NCBI GenBank assembly: GCA_050014815.1
Contig: JBEKCP010000168.1
Span: 1-9,864, forward strand
DNA length: 9,864 bases
Direction of reading: 5' to 3'
DNA from: JBEKCP01 sp050014815
GTDB lineage: Bacteria > Planctomycetota > Planctomycetia > Pirellulales > Thermoguttaceae
Position numbers and translations under genes: made by a program. A model generated the notes under the pieces. The model worked only from the letters and a program-made list of their open reading frames with translations, was not told where the DNA came from and ran no database searches. Position 1 is the stretch's first letter, and every line of letters starts with the position of its first letter. This document shows, piece after piece, positions 1-5,746 of the stretch.

Positions 1-531
1 CCGGGTCGAAAAGCCGGCGGCGAACAGGCCGTCGAGCGAGATGTCGATCAGCTTGAGCTGCGCGCCGCCGGCGGCCGGAGTCGCGGCCGGCGGGGCCAGC
101 GCCGAAGGGGCGGCCCCGGAGGGCGCCCCCGCGGCCTCCGAGCCCGCCCCCAATTCCCGCACCGCGCGATCCAGCGGCGACTCCCCGGCCGGCGGGGCGC
201 CCGCTTGCGGGGCGCCCGGCTCCAACAGCGGGAGCTCCCGCAACGCGCGGTCCAGCGGCGTCTCCTGGGTCGGACCGGCCGGAGCCTGGTAGCCCGCCGG
301 CAAATAGCCTTCGGCGGGAAACGCCGTGCCCAGGCCGTTCGGCGCCGGCGGAGCATCCTGCAGGAAGCTCGCCCGGCTGACCATAAGGTCAGGCCACTCC
401 TGGGCGCGCGAGAGTCCTGCAACCACTCCCTGCCCGGCCACAGCAACCAGGGCGATGGTCAACCAACGCGCAGCCCAAAAACATCGCCGGTCGCCGTTCC
501 AGCAGCCCGGCCGACGCCAAATGGCTCCCAT
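1..531 (-). CDS. Exported protein with Ala/Pro-rich N-terminus, partial (C-terminal part beyond window)
   Basis: An open frame of 177 codons runs from the ATG at 531 to the left edge without a stop, so only the N-terminal part is present. The start is supported by GAGGTGG 7 nt upstream, with an in-frame TGA not far above it. Residues 1-23 are rich in Arg and Trp. Residues 24-41 are hydrophobic (LTIALVAVAGQGVVAGLS) and are followed by SRA-QEW, a plausible signal peptidase I site after Ala43. The mature start is low complexity, with two copies of the motif E(T/S)PLDRA(L/V)REL at about residues 90-125 and then an Ala/Pro/Gly linker. The last visible part, LKLIDISLDGLFAAGFSTR, looks like the beginning of a folded domain. 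From memory, this resembles the opening of large planctomycete envelope (possibly beta-barrel) proteins, but the domain is not visible, so the function is left open. It lies 82 nt downstream of the DUF2946-like gene and is probably cotranscribed with it. Confidence 0.75.
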   Translation of the reverse strand, partial: MGAIWRRPGCWNGDRRCFWAARWLTIALVAVAGQGVVAGLSRAQEWPDLMVSRASFLQDAPPAPNGLGTAFPAEGYLPAGYQAPAGPTQETPLDRALRELPLLEPGAPQAGAPPAGESPLDRAVRELGAGSEAAGAPSGAAPSALAPPAATPAAGGAQLKLIDISLDGLFAAGFSTR

Positions 532-613
532 GGACACCACCTCAACATAAAAAGGCCCTCATCGAGCAAGGATTGCGGCATCCCGAGCCCGCCGCACGCC
601 GATTACTGTGGGG

Positions 614-898
614 CTACGCAGGTGGTGATCTCGGCCGGAATGCCGAGTGGCAAGGGGAAGGGGCGATGGCAGGCCGCTCTGCAACGACGAGGTCGGCCAC
701 AGCCCCAGTGTCGATCAACGGCGGCGGTTCGCCCGCCGTCACAGCGGTCTGCTCGGCAAACATGCACAGGGAGCAGCCACCCGAGTCATGGGCCGCATCC
801 CCGCAATGTTCCATCTGGTGGTGCGCAGCCTCGGCCCGGCCGGCCAGGAATGCCAGCAGCAGCGCAACCGCCAATGCCCTTCTCCACCGCCGTCTCAA
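614..898 (-). CDS. Small secreted Cys/His protein, DUF2946-like
   Basis: A 94-residue protein starts at a TTG codon, with GGGGAG 7 nt upstream. No ATG suits, because the first internal Met lies after the signal peptide. Residues 1-7 are basic (MRRRWRR), residues 8-20 are hydrophobic (ALAVALLLAFLAG), and RAEA-AHH gives a cleavage site near residue 24-25. The mature part has His26, His27, His31 and Cys32, then a CSLC pair (Cys42, Cys45), then Cys83-His84, and it ends in FRPRSPPA. This layout resembles DUF2946 proteins: short, exported, with a CxxC and a terminal (A/S)RxPPA-like tail. In proteobacteria, DUF2946 genes often lie beside outer-membrane metal receptors. The downstream exported protein fits that pattern, so a periplasmic role in metal (perhaps copper) handling is possible. 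That role is inference from context; no function is proven for the family. Confidence 0.72.
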   Translation of the reverse strand: MRRRWRRALAVALLLAFLAGRAEAAHHQMEHCGDAAHDSGGCSLCMFAEQTAVTAGEPPPLIDTGAVADLVVAERPAIAPSPCHSAFRPRSPPA

Positions 899-939
899 GA
901 GGAATCTCCCCGATCTCTCAAAGGAACACGGATCATCCT

Positions 940-982
940 ATTATATCGGTTGTAGGGGCTGTAGGGATTAGGAAAGTTTCTG
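940..982 (-). promoter_or_regulatory. Promoter of the DUF2946-like gene, with a repeated CTACA motif
   Basis: On the minus strand a perfect TATAAT lies at 945-940, about 40 nt before the TTG start, leaving a leader of roughly 35 nt. No good TTGACA is seen at the expected spacing. Instead, the region upstream carries three copies of CTACA: one in the stretch CCTACAACC just above the -10 box, one in CCCTACAGCC, and one in TCTACAGAAAC near 980. The first two are spaced about one helical turn or less apart. A weak -35 with repeated motifs would fit an activated or repressed promoter, but the binding protein is unknown. Confidence 0.5.
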
Positions 983-1050
983 TAGACCCGGAGTGTGCAA
1001 TAATATGACCTGGGCGAGGGGGCCTCGCGGCGATTCGGGCCGAGCGACGG

Positions 1051-1098
1051 CGTGCTGAACACGAAGTGGTAGAGGAGATTGGTGTAGGTTCCCGGCAT
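1051..1098 (-). pseudogene. 5' fragment of a second IS200-like tnpA
   Basis: The first 16 codons encode MPGTYTNLLYHFVFST, identical to the intact transposase at 1862 except Phe for Ile at residue 12. Homology stops abruptly at 1051, and the open frame then runs into the upstream region of the DUF2946-like gene, with no similarity to the rest of the transposase. This is a truncated remnant, not a gene. Confidence 0.8.
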
Positions 1099-1161
1099 TG
1101 GGATGATTCTCGTCGGACGTCGCCCCTTCGGGGCTTACCGATCCTTGCGCGTGCTTACGTT

Positions 1162-1367
1162 CCGTGGGTTGACACCCACGGCTACACACCTCGGCCCCTC
1201 CGGGGCCATGCCGAGCGATCCCGAATCACCGTCCGTCGGCCCCGGATTGCCGTCCTTCAGCCCCGGATTGCCGTCCTTCAGCCCCGGATTGCCGTCCTTC
1301 AGCCCCGGATTGCCGTCCTTCAGCCCCGAAGGGGCCGGGTTGTGTAGCCGTGGGCGCAAGCCCACGG
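1162..1367. repeat. Repeat module A: inverted REP-like units bracketing a tandem array
   Basis: A 37-nt unit at 1162-1198 begins with the hairpin CCGTGGG-loop-CCCACGG and continues GCTACACA to CGGCCCC. A 37-nt unit at 1331-1367 is its approximate reverse complement (GGGGCCG to TGTGTAGC to CCGTGGG-CGCAAG-CCCACGG). Further hairpins lie nearby: GCCCC-TTC-GGGGC near 1121-1133, GGCCCC-TCC-GGGGCC near 1193-1207, GCCCC-GAA-GGGGC near 1323-1335, and TCGCCGC-GCA-GCGGCGA at 1391-1407. Paired opposite REPs are the layout of BIMEs in enterobacteria. Confidence 0.75.
1240..1323. repeat. Tandem array A: 4 copies of a 21-bp unit
   Basis: Four identical, directly adjacent 21-bp units start at 1240, 1261, 1282 and 1303. 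Each begins CCCCGGATTGCCG and ends TCCTTCAG. A degenerate partial unit (CCCGAATCACCGTCCGTCGG) precedes them, and the array runs into CCCCGAAGGGGC. Because 21 is a multiple of three and the unit holds no stop codon in several frames, spurious open frames cross the array on both strands. No support for translation is seen. It is not a CRISPR array, because there are no spacers. Confidence 0.9.
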
Positions 1368-1409
1368 ACACAGGTCAGCCCCACACCTTGTCGCCGCGCA
1401 GCGGCGAGG

Positions 1410-1862
1410 TCAGTCCCACAGATACCGCGGGTCGTAATGAACCTTATGGCGGTCGATGAGCGCCAGCAACTCTTGTTTGAAATCAATCCGGAGATGATGC
1501 GCCTCCTGCCCATCAATGTAGGATCGAATTCGCGGAACCTGAGACTCGCTCACGCTGAATGCCGCGTATCCGTCCTGCCAGCCAAACTTCCGCAACCGGA
1601 GTTTCTCCTCGTTGATCCATTTCGAGGAATTCGCCTTTATTCGCCGTAACATGTCTGAAAGGGTTATGGTCGGCTTGAACTTCACGAGTAGATGCAGATG
1701 GTCGGGAACACCGCCGATCGCCAACAAAATCCCGCCTTCACCGTGGACGATCCCACCGACGTATCGGTGAAGTTCGTCGCGGAAAGCCGTTGAAATGAGG
1801 GGCAAACGATTCTTCGTGCTGAACACGATATGGTAGAGCAGATTGGTGTAGGTTCCCGGCAT
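1410..1862 (-). CDS. tnpA: IS200/IS605-family Y1 (REP-associated type) transposase
   Basis: A 150-residue protein, the usual length for a single-domain Y1 HUH transposase of the IS200 group. It cuts and rejoins single-stranded DNA through a covalent 5'-phosphotyrosine link. The opening LYHIVFSTKNR is typical. The metal-binding HUH motif is His55-Leu-His57 in PDHLHLLV. The catalytic tyrosine is probably Tyr115 in RIRSYIDGQEAHH. The frame is intact with no visible damage to the active site, so the enzyme may be functional. No accessory tnpB is present. The start at 1862 gives the conserved N-terminus; only a weak GAGAA lies upstream, within the repeat module. The TGA stop is followed directly by the hairpin tail of module A. 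Whether it is a classical IS200 transposase or a RAYT cannot be settled, but the REP-like flanks favour the latter. Confidence 0.9.
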   Translation of the reverse strand: MPGTYTNLLYHIVFSTKNRLPLISTAFRDELHRYVGGIVHGEGGILLAIGGVPDHLHLLVKFKPTITLSDMLRRIKANSSKWINEEKLRLRKFGWQDGYAAFSVSESQVPRIRSYIDGQEAHHLRIDFKQELLALIDRHKVHYDPRYLWD

Positions 1863-1925
1863 TGGGATGATTCTCGTTGGACGTCGCCCCTTCGGGGCTT
1901 ATTGATGTTGGCGCGTGCTCACGTT

Positions 1926-2194
1926 CCGTGGGTTGGCACCCACGGCTACACACCTCGGCCCCTGCGGGGCCATGCCGAGCGATCCCGAATCACCGTCCGT
2001 CGGCCCCGGATTGCCGTCCTTCAGCCCCGGATTGCCGTCCGTCAGCCCCGGATTGCCGTCCGTCGGCCCCGGATTGCCGTCCTTCAGCCCCGGATTGTCG
2101 TCCTTCAGCCCCGGATTGTCGTCCTTCAGCCCCGGATTGCCGTCCTTCAGCCCCGAAGGGGCCGGGTTGTGTAGCCGTGGGCGCAAGCCCACGG
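1926..2194. repeat. Repeat module B: inverted REP-like units bracketing a tandem array
   Basis: This is the second copy of module A. The left REP-like unit is at 1926-1962 (CCGTGGG-TTGGCA-CCCACGG, then GCTACACA to CGGCCCC). The right inverted unit is at 2158-2194. The shared flanks (GCCCCTTCGGGGC near 1888, TCGCCGC-GCA-GCGGCGA at 2218) are also conserved. The module lies between the tnpA start codon and the stop codon of the GH106 gene. Confidence 0.75.
2004..2150. repeat. Tandem array B: 7 copies of the 21-bp unit with variants
   Basis: Seven adjacent 21-bp units start at 2004, 2025, 2046, 2067, 2088, 2109 and 2130. Units 1, 4 and 7 match the array A unit. Unit 2 has CCGTCAG and unit 3 CCGTCGG in place of CCTTCAG. 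Units 5 and 6 have GATTGTCG in place of GATTGCCG. The CCGTCGG variant also occurs in the degenerate partial unit before both arrays. This pattern suggests local duplication by slippage or unequal crossing-over. Confidence 0.9.
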
Positions 2195-2217
2195 ATACAG
2201 GTCAGCCACACACCTTG

Positions 2218-2234
2218 TCGCCGCGCAGCGGCGA
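2218..2234 (-). terminator. Hairpin just after the GH106 stop codon, possible terminator
   Basis: TCGCCGC-GCA-GCGGCGA is a perfect 7-bp GC stem with a 3-nt loop, located 6 nt after the TGA of the GH106 gene. No T-run follows, so it is not a classical intrinsic terminator; it may stabilise the 3' end. The same hairpin follows tnpA at 1391-1407. Confidence 0.35.
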
Positions 2235-2240
2235 GGCGAG

Positions 2241-5192
2241 TCAATGTTCGAGCGGCAGTTGCTGGGTCGCTTCCAGCGTGACGGGCCCCAACAGGCCGGA
2301 GGCCACCGGCGTCGAAGACTTCGGCCAAAGCCGCCATGAAGTGAAGGTCTGCCGGCCCGTCGGACTGGGACCGCCCTCCTCCAGCCACTTGGGCCACGCC
2401 TTCAGCGTTCCGTTGGCGTTGCGGTCGCTGTCTTCGGGCAACTGCTCGTCGCCGATCATGCGGTTGATCCACAGGTTCGTGACCTTCACTTCCAGCGTGT
2501 TGTCGCCCGGCTGGATCATCTTGCTGATCTCGGCGCGGTACGGCGGTTTCCAGAGGATCCCGAGCGGCCGGCCGTTGAGCTTCGCCTCGGCGATCACCTG
2601 GACGTTGCCCAGGTCCAGGTAGATTTTAGATTTTGGATTTGCGATTTTGGATTGCAGAGCGAAAGTCGTCCGATACGTGGCCGTGCCGGAGAAGTACTTG
2701 ACGCCGGCGTCCGGGTGCTCGCTCCAGGAGATCAGCTTTTCGAGGGTGATCTTTTGCGGTTGGCCGCCGGACGGGATTTCAAGCTCCCAAGGCCCGGCGA
2801 CCTGCTGCGGCTGCTCGGGCCTGACGGGGGGCACCGCTACGGAAACGGCCTTCCGCTCGAGCCGCCCCGTGCCCGCACGGAATACCACGAACACCGACTC
2901 GGCGGCCTCCAGCCGCAAGGGCAGCCGGATGACGCCGCCTTTGGATCCGTACCGCGCGGCGGGCTCGATACGACCCGTCTCCGGCCACCAGAACTCGGGC
3001 TGCCGGCCTTCTTGGCCCCGCAGCCAGCAGACGGCTTCCGCGGCCTTGGTCGTCTTATTGGCAAGGAAATAGAACTCGGTGCCGTCGGCCATGCGGCGGT
3101 GAATGTAACGCACCGGGGCGGGGCTGCCCGGCTCGCAAACGAAGTCCGGCGGCACGCCCATGCCCGCCAGAACCTCCTCGGGCGTCTTGCCGCAGATGAT
3201 CTTGCCCTTTCCAACACGATGCTCAATGACCTTTGGCCTGTCCTTGCTGTCCCAGTTGCCCCAGAGACGGTCGGCAAGCTCCTTGACCCGCCCGTCGCAC
3301 TCCGGGTAGCCGCTCAGGCTGGGCGACCGGACGGGCCGCGGTCCGACCACCGTCGCGCCGGCCTCGGCCAATTCCGCAATCCGCGCCAAGAGCGGGGGCG
3401 TCATGGTCTGGGCCTCGGGCAGGACCAGCAGCCGGTAGCTCATTCCGTCCGGCAGCACGATGCGGCCGTCCCGGACCGACATCCGCGTCAGGACGACCTC
3501 CGGCGTGCAGCCGTCGAAGTTGTACCGCGGGCGATCGGGCGTGTTGCCCTCTCGGCCGGCCGGGGGCGGGGTGAACCGCCGGGGCGAGCCTTCCGGCTCC
3601 AGGTAACAGATGTCCGCGACGAAGAGCCCTTGCTGGAGCAGGAACTGGCATCGCGCCAGGTACTCGTGCCACGGCTTGGACTGCTCCCACCAGGTCTGCG
3701 TCCGCTCGTAATGGAGCCCCCACGGCCCCATCGACATGCCGGGCTTGCGGTCCAGCCACGGCTGCATGGCGTAGCGGTGGAACACGAAGCGGTTGATGCC
3801 TTCACAGAACGCCCAGTCGCCCAGCGTCTTGATCGACGCCGGATGAAGGAGCCACTTCTCTTTGTCCGTGGACGTGAATGCCTCCGCGCCGAGGATCCGC
3901 TTGCCGTAGACGTGGGCCGCCGAGGCCATCTCGACGCAGCTATAGGCCGTGCTGTTGCCGACCGCCCAGAACTCGGCCATGGGCTCGTCGGCCTGCCCGG
4001 CGTAGCTCATGTCGTCGCACGGGGTTCCATCGTAGGCCTCGATCGACAGCCGCAGCCCGTACTTGTGGGCCAGCTCCCGGAAGCGTCCGGCATAGTTTTC
4101 CACGAGCAAGTCGGAGACGGTCTGCCGCACGTCCCACAGGAACCGCTCGGAGACCTCCAGGCTGCCGACGACCCGGCCGGTCATGGCCGGAAGGAACCGC
4201 AAGGGATCGTAGCCGCGGCGCCGCTGGAACTCCTGGCGGAAACGCGGCGTCCAGTTCTGCGAGCCGGTCTCCCAACTGTCGATGTGGGTGGAGACGAGCG
4301 TCTTGCCCGCCAGCGGCCCGACGTCCGACGCGAGCTTGGCGATCAAGCCGGCGAATGCGGCGTCGGCGCCGGCCGGGCTCAGCTTATCGCATTCCAGCCC
4401 GCAACCCGACTTCGGCGCCGGGTGGTTGTCGGTCGGATGGCTGCCCCTTCCATCCTTCTTCTCGGTGACCGTGTGGCCGATGCGGAGCACGGTCCACTTC
4501 CCTTCGGGCGCCTGCCAGGAGAGGCGGCCGTCGCGGAACTGGGCCGACAGGTCCAGCACGCGGTCCGAAGGGATGGTCTCCTCCGCGGGCACGGACGGCC
4601 AGGCCGCCGGCGGCGGGGGGAACTCGGTGCGCACGAAGGCGGCCTTTCCGGCGATGTTGTCGATCTTGAAGTTGCCCTTGGGGGTCGGGAAGGCCAGTAC
4701 GGCGACGTCCCGGTAATAGTCGGCCACCTTCCGCGGCTCCAGGAGCGGCTGGTCGAAGTGCTGGGGCCCCGCAACGACCGTCTCGCTCCAGACGAGGTTC
4801 TGCTGCGCCACGTCCGGCGTGATCCAAGGGCCGCCGCTGCCGCACCAGCCGGCATCGTTGTTCATGTTCACTTCCAACCCCAACCGGCCCGCTTCGCTGC
4901 AGACGTACTTGAAGAGTTCCCGCCACTTCGGGCCGCCGAACGGGACCGGTCCCAGCGGCGCCCCCTGGTCCACCTCCATGATGAGCACCCCTCCGATGCC
5001 CACCCGCTTCATCGCCTCCAGGTCGGCGGTGATGCCCTCGGGGGTGATGTTCCCGTTGAGCCAGAACCAGTAGACCCACGGCCGGGCGCTTTCGGGCGGG
5101 CTGGCGAAGCCCTTCGGCAAGTCCTCCGCCGCAGTCCCCCGCGCCGCCAGACCGCACAACACCAGCAGGAACACCGCAAATCGCTTCGACAT
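2241..5192 (-). CDS. Secreted glycoside hydrolase, GH106 (alpha-L-rhamnosidase) type
   Basis: A 983-residue protein, in the size range of GH106 enzymes, which release alpha-L-rhamnose from plant or algal polysaccharides. The ATG at 5192 is chosen over a longer frame because AGGAG lies 7 nt upstream and it begins a clear signal peptide (MSKRFAVFLLVLCGLAARGTAA, cleavage near residue 22). The first mature segment, SARPWVYWFWLNGNITPEGI (about 35-54), followed by DLEAMKRVGIGGVLI (57-71), is the GH106 signature. The TIM-barrel core follows, with THIDSWETGSQNWTPRF (302-318), SIEAYDGT (383-390) and ILGAEAFTS (433-441). Glu384 and Glu437 are possible catalytic or Ca-binding acids, by analogy only. The C-terminal part (about 795-983) looks like a beta-sandwich of the GH2 sugar-binding type (AEAKLNGRPLGILWKPPYR). 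No sulfatase, transporter or other glycosidase lies in view, so the substrate is open. Confidence 0.88.
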   Translation of the reverse strand: MSKRFAVFLLVLCGLAARGTAAEDLPKGFASPPESARPWVYWFWLNGNITPEGITADLEAMKRVGIGGVLIMEVDQGAPLGPVPFGGPKWRELFKYVCSEAGRLGLEVNMNNDAGWCGSGGPWITPDVAQQNLVWSETVVAGPQHFDQPLLEPRKVADYYRDVAVLAFPTPKGNFKIDNIAGKAAFVRTEFPPPPAAWPSVPAEETIPSDRVLDLSAQFRDGRLSWQAPEGKWTVLRIGHTVTEKKDGRGSHPTDNHPAPKSGCGLECDKLSPAGADAAFAGLIAKLASDVGPLAGKTLVSTHIDSWETGSQNWTPRFRQEFQRRRGYDPLRFLPAMTGRVVGSLEVSERFLWDVRQTVSDLLVENYAGRFRELAHKYGLRLSIEAYDGTPCDDMSYAGQADEPMAEFWAVGNSTAYSCVEMASAAHVYGKRILGAEAFTSTDKEKWLLHPASIKTLGDWAFCEGINRFVFHRYAMQPWLDRKPGMSMGPWGLHYERTQTWWEQSKPWHEYLARCQFLLQQGLFVADICYLEPEGSPRRFTPPPAGREGNTPDRPRYNFDGCTPEVVLTRMSVRDGRIVLPDGMSYRLLVLPEAQTMTPPLLARIAELAEAGATVVGPRPVRSPSLSGYPECDGRVKELADRLWGNWDSKDRPKVIEHRVGKGKIICGKTPEEVLAGMGVPPDFVCEPGSPAPVRYIHRRMADGTEFYFLANKTTKAAEAVCWLRGQEGRQPEFWWPETGRIEPAARYGSKGGVIRLPLRLEAAESVFVVFRAGTGRLERKAVSVAVPPVRPEQPQQVAGPWELEIPSGGQPQKITLEKLISWSEHPDAGVKYFSGTATYRTTFALQSKIANPKSKIYLDLGNVQVIAEAKLNGRPLGILWKPPYRAEISKMIQPGDNTLEVKVTNLWINRMIGDEQLPEDSDRNANGTLKAWPKWLEEGGPSPTGRQTFTSWRLWPKSSTPVASGLLGPVTLEATQQLPLEH
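2622..2654 (-). repeat. AT-rich in-frame insertion in the GH106 gene
   Basis: A 33-nt stretch coding for residues 847-857 (QSKIANPKSKI) consists of near-repeats of AATCCAAAATC and is strikingly AT-rich inside a GC-rich gene. It falls at a loop between two predicted beta strands (TYRTTFAL and YLDLGNVQVIAEAKLNG), so the reading frame and fold can tolerate it. It looks like a short dispersed repeat that has inserted into the gene. Confidence 0.6.
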
Positions 5193-5302
5193 GACAGTTC
5201 TCCTCGCTATGGAAGTCATCCCACGACGCACGTAATATGGCAGATCGAAGACCGCTCCGCCAGAGGCCGGCCGGGGATCAACCTCTGCACCCGGGGAAGG
5301 TG
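5193..5302. other. Intergenic part between GH106 gene and TA promoter
   Basis: This is the left part of the 227-bp divergent spacer between the GH106 gene and the antitoxin gene. Apart from the GH106 ribosome binding site (AGGAG, minus strand near 5200) there is no convincing promoter, only a weak CATATT on the minus strand near 5233. The longer frame that extends the GH106 protein into this region has no ribosome binding site and is rejected. Confidence 0.4.
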
Positions 5303-5338
5303 GAACCCCAGCGCGGGGCAGAACCCCAGCGCGGGGCA
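5303..5338. repeat. Two tandem 18-bp repeats with hairpin symmetry
   Basis: GAACCCCAGCGCGGGGCA occurs twice without a gap (5303-5320 and 5321-5338). Each copy can form a short CCCC/GGGG stem. The pair ends 1 nt before the TTGACA of the antitoxin promoter, so it may be an operator for autorepression or simply another REP-like half. Confidence 0.8.
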
Positions 5339-5339
5339 C

Positions 5340-5368
5340 TTGACAGACGGCCCGGCAGCCGAGAACAT
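5340..5368 (+). promoter_or_regulatory. Predicted sigma70-type promoter of the antitoxin gene
   Basis: A perfect TTGACA at 5340-5345 is followed after 17 nt by GAACAT (5363-5368), a weak -10. It would give a leader of about 45 nt before the ATG at 5420. The two 18-bp repeats adjoin it upstream. Confidence 0.45.
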
Positions 5369-5419
5369 GAAAGTGGCTGGGTGAATGGCCTTCTCACAGC
5401 GTCTTTTGGGGAAATTGCG

Positions 5420-5644
5420 ATGAGCCTGAACCCTATTTCCGTCTTCGACTTGAGTCCCGCGGAGAAACTGCAACTTGTGGAGGACCTCTGGGACGACCTG
5501 GCGGCCAGTCCAACTGCGGTCCCCGTCCACGATTGGCAAAAGGAGGAGCTAGCGCGGCGGAAGGCCAACCTGACGAACAACCCGGCTTCAGCGATTTCCT
5601 GGGATGGGGTCAAGCAGAGGGTTCGGAGCCCGTATGGCCGCTGA
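5420..5644 (+). CDS. Antitoxin of the Unstab_antitox / addiction-module component type (TIGR02574-like)
   Basis: A 74-residue protein. Its N-terminal segment SVFDLSPAEKLQLVEDLWDDLA (8-29) is the hallmark helix of this family, followed by VPVHDWQKEELARRKA (35-49) and ISWDGVKQRVR (59-69), the usual C-terminal toxin-binding end. The start at 5420 is chosen because it gives the family's N-terminus and has GGGGA about 8 nt upstream; the open frame reaches further upstream to 5237, but that part is not protein-like. These small proteins bind and neutralise ParE/RelE-type toxins encoded just downstream and repress their own operon. Here the toxin gene is destroyed, so this is an orphan antitoxin. 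It may be a passive relic or may still act on toxins elsewhere in the genome. Confidence 0.85.
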   Translation: MSLNPISVFDLSPAEKLQLVEDLWDDLAASPTAVPVHDWQKEELARRKANLTNNPASAISWDGVKQRVRSPYGR

Positions 5645-5746
5645 ACTCATGCGATCTTTTACGAGTATGCCGGCAGCGCCGTGACCGTCTACTGCATCTT
5701 CCACACATCGCGGGATCCGGCAAAGTGGCGCCGGCGGCTTTCATAG
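5634..5746 (+). pseudogene. ParE/RelE-type toxin remnant with internal deletion
   Basis: An ATG at 5634 overlaps the antitoxin end (ATGGCCGCTGA), as in intact TA operons, and encodes MAAEL. It soon leaves the toxin frame and stops. In the frame of the antitoxin, directly after its TGA, 34 codons up to the TAG at 5744-5746 encode AIFYEYAGSAVTVYCIF, followed by HTSRDPAKWRRRLS. This is the C-terminal strand pair and tail typical of planctomycete-style ParE/RelE toxins (FPYAIFYEY...VFHTSRDPxKWRRRL). About the first two thirds of the usual toxin of roughly 95-100 residues is missing, consistent with one internal deletion that also shifted the frame. It cannot make a functional toxin. Confidence 0.75.

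Larger units (their letters stand above)
1051..2240 (-). mobile_element. IS200-like element with duplicated REP/tandem-repeat modules
   Basis: The whole block is a repeat of the unit [REP-bracketed array + tnpA], read on the minus strand. Module B (2240 to 1863) is followed by an intact tnpA (1862 to 1410), then module A (1409 to 1099), then only the first 48 bp of a second tnpA (1098 to 1051). The two copies match closely from 1051 to about 1415 and from 1815 to 2240. The main length difference is three 21-bp units. Y1 transposases of the IS200/REP-associated group recognise subterminal hairpins and make no target duplication, and none is seen here. The block sits between the promoter of the DUF2946-like gene and the stop codon of the GH106 gene. 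Exact element ends cannot be set from one copy. Confidence 0.65.

Noticed and set aside
48..446. 132-residue minus-strand frame rich in Arg
   Set aside because: It is the shifted frame of the exported protein (1-531), which has the ribosome binding site and signal peptide.
1240..2150. CRISPR array
   Set aside because: The repeats are directly adjacent with no spacers, and no cas gene is in the window.
1066..2281. Several open frames on both strands across the tandem arrays, encoding 7-residue repeats
   Set aside because: They arise because the unit is 21 bp and lacks stops. No frame has a good start signal or conserved flanking sequence, and the region has REP-like structure.
5193..5339. 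N-terminal extension of the GH106 protein to 5339
   Set aside because: The added residues include the translated 18-bp repeats (PRAGV-LPRAGV) and would place the signal peptide internally. The ATG at 5192 has a good ribosome binding site.
2652..5384. Very long plus-strand frame opposite the GH106 gene
   Set aside because: High GC keeps the antisense frame open. Its product is Arg/Gly/Pro/Leu-rich with no recognisable domain, while the minus strand encodes a clear glycosidase.
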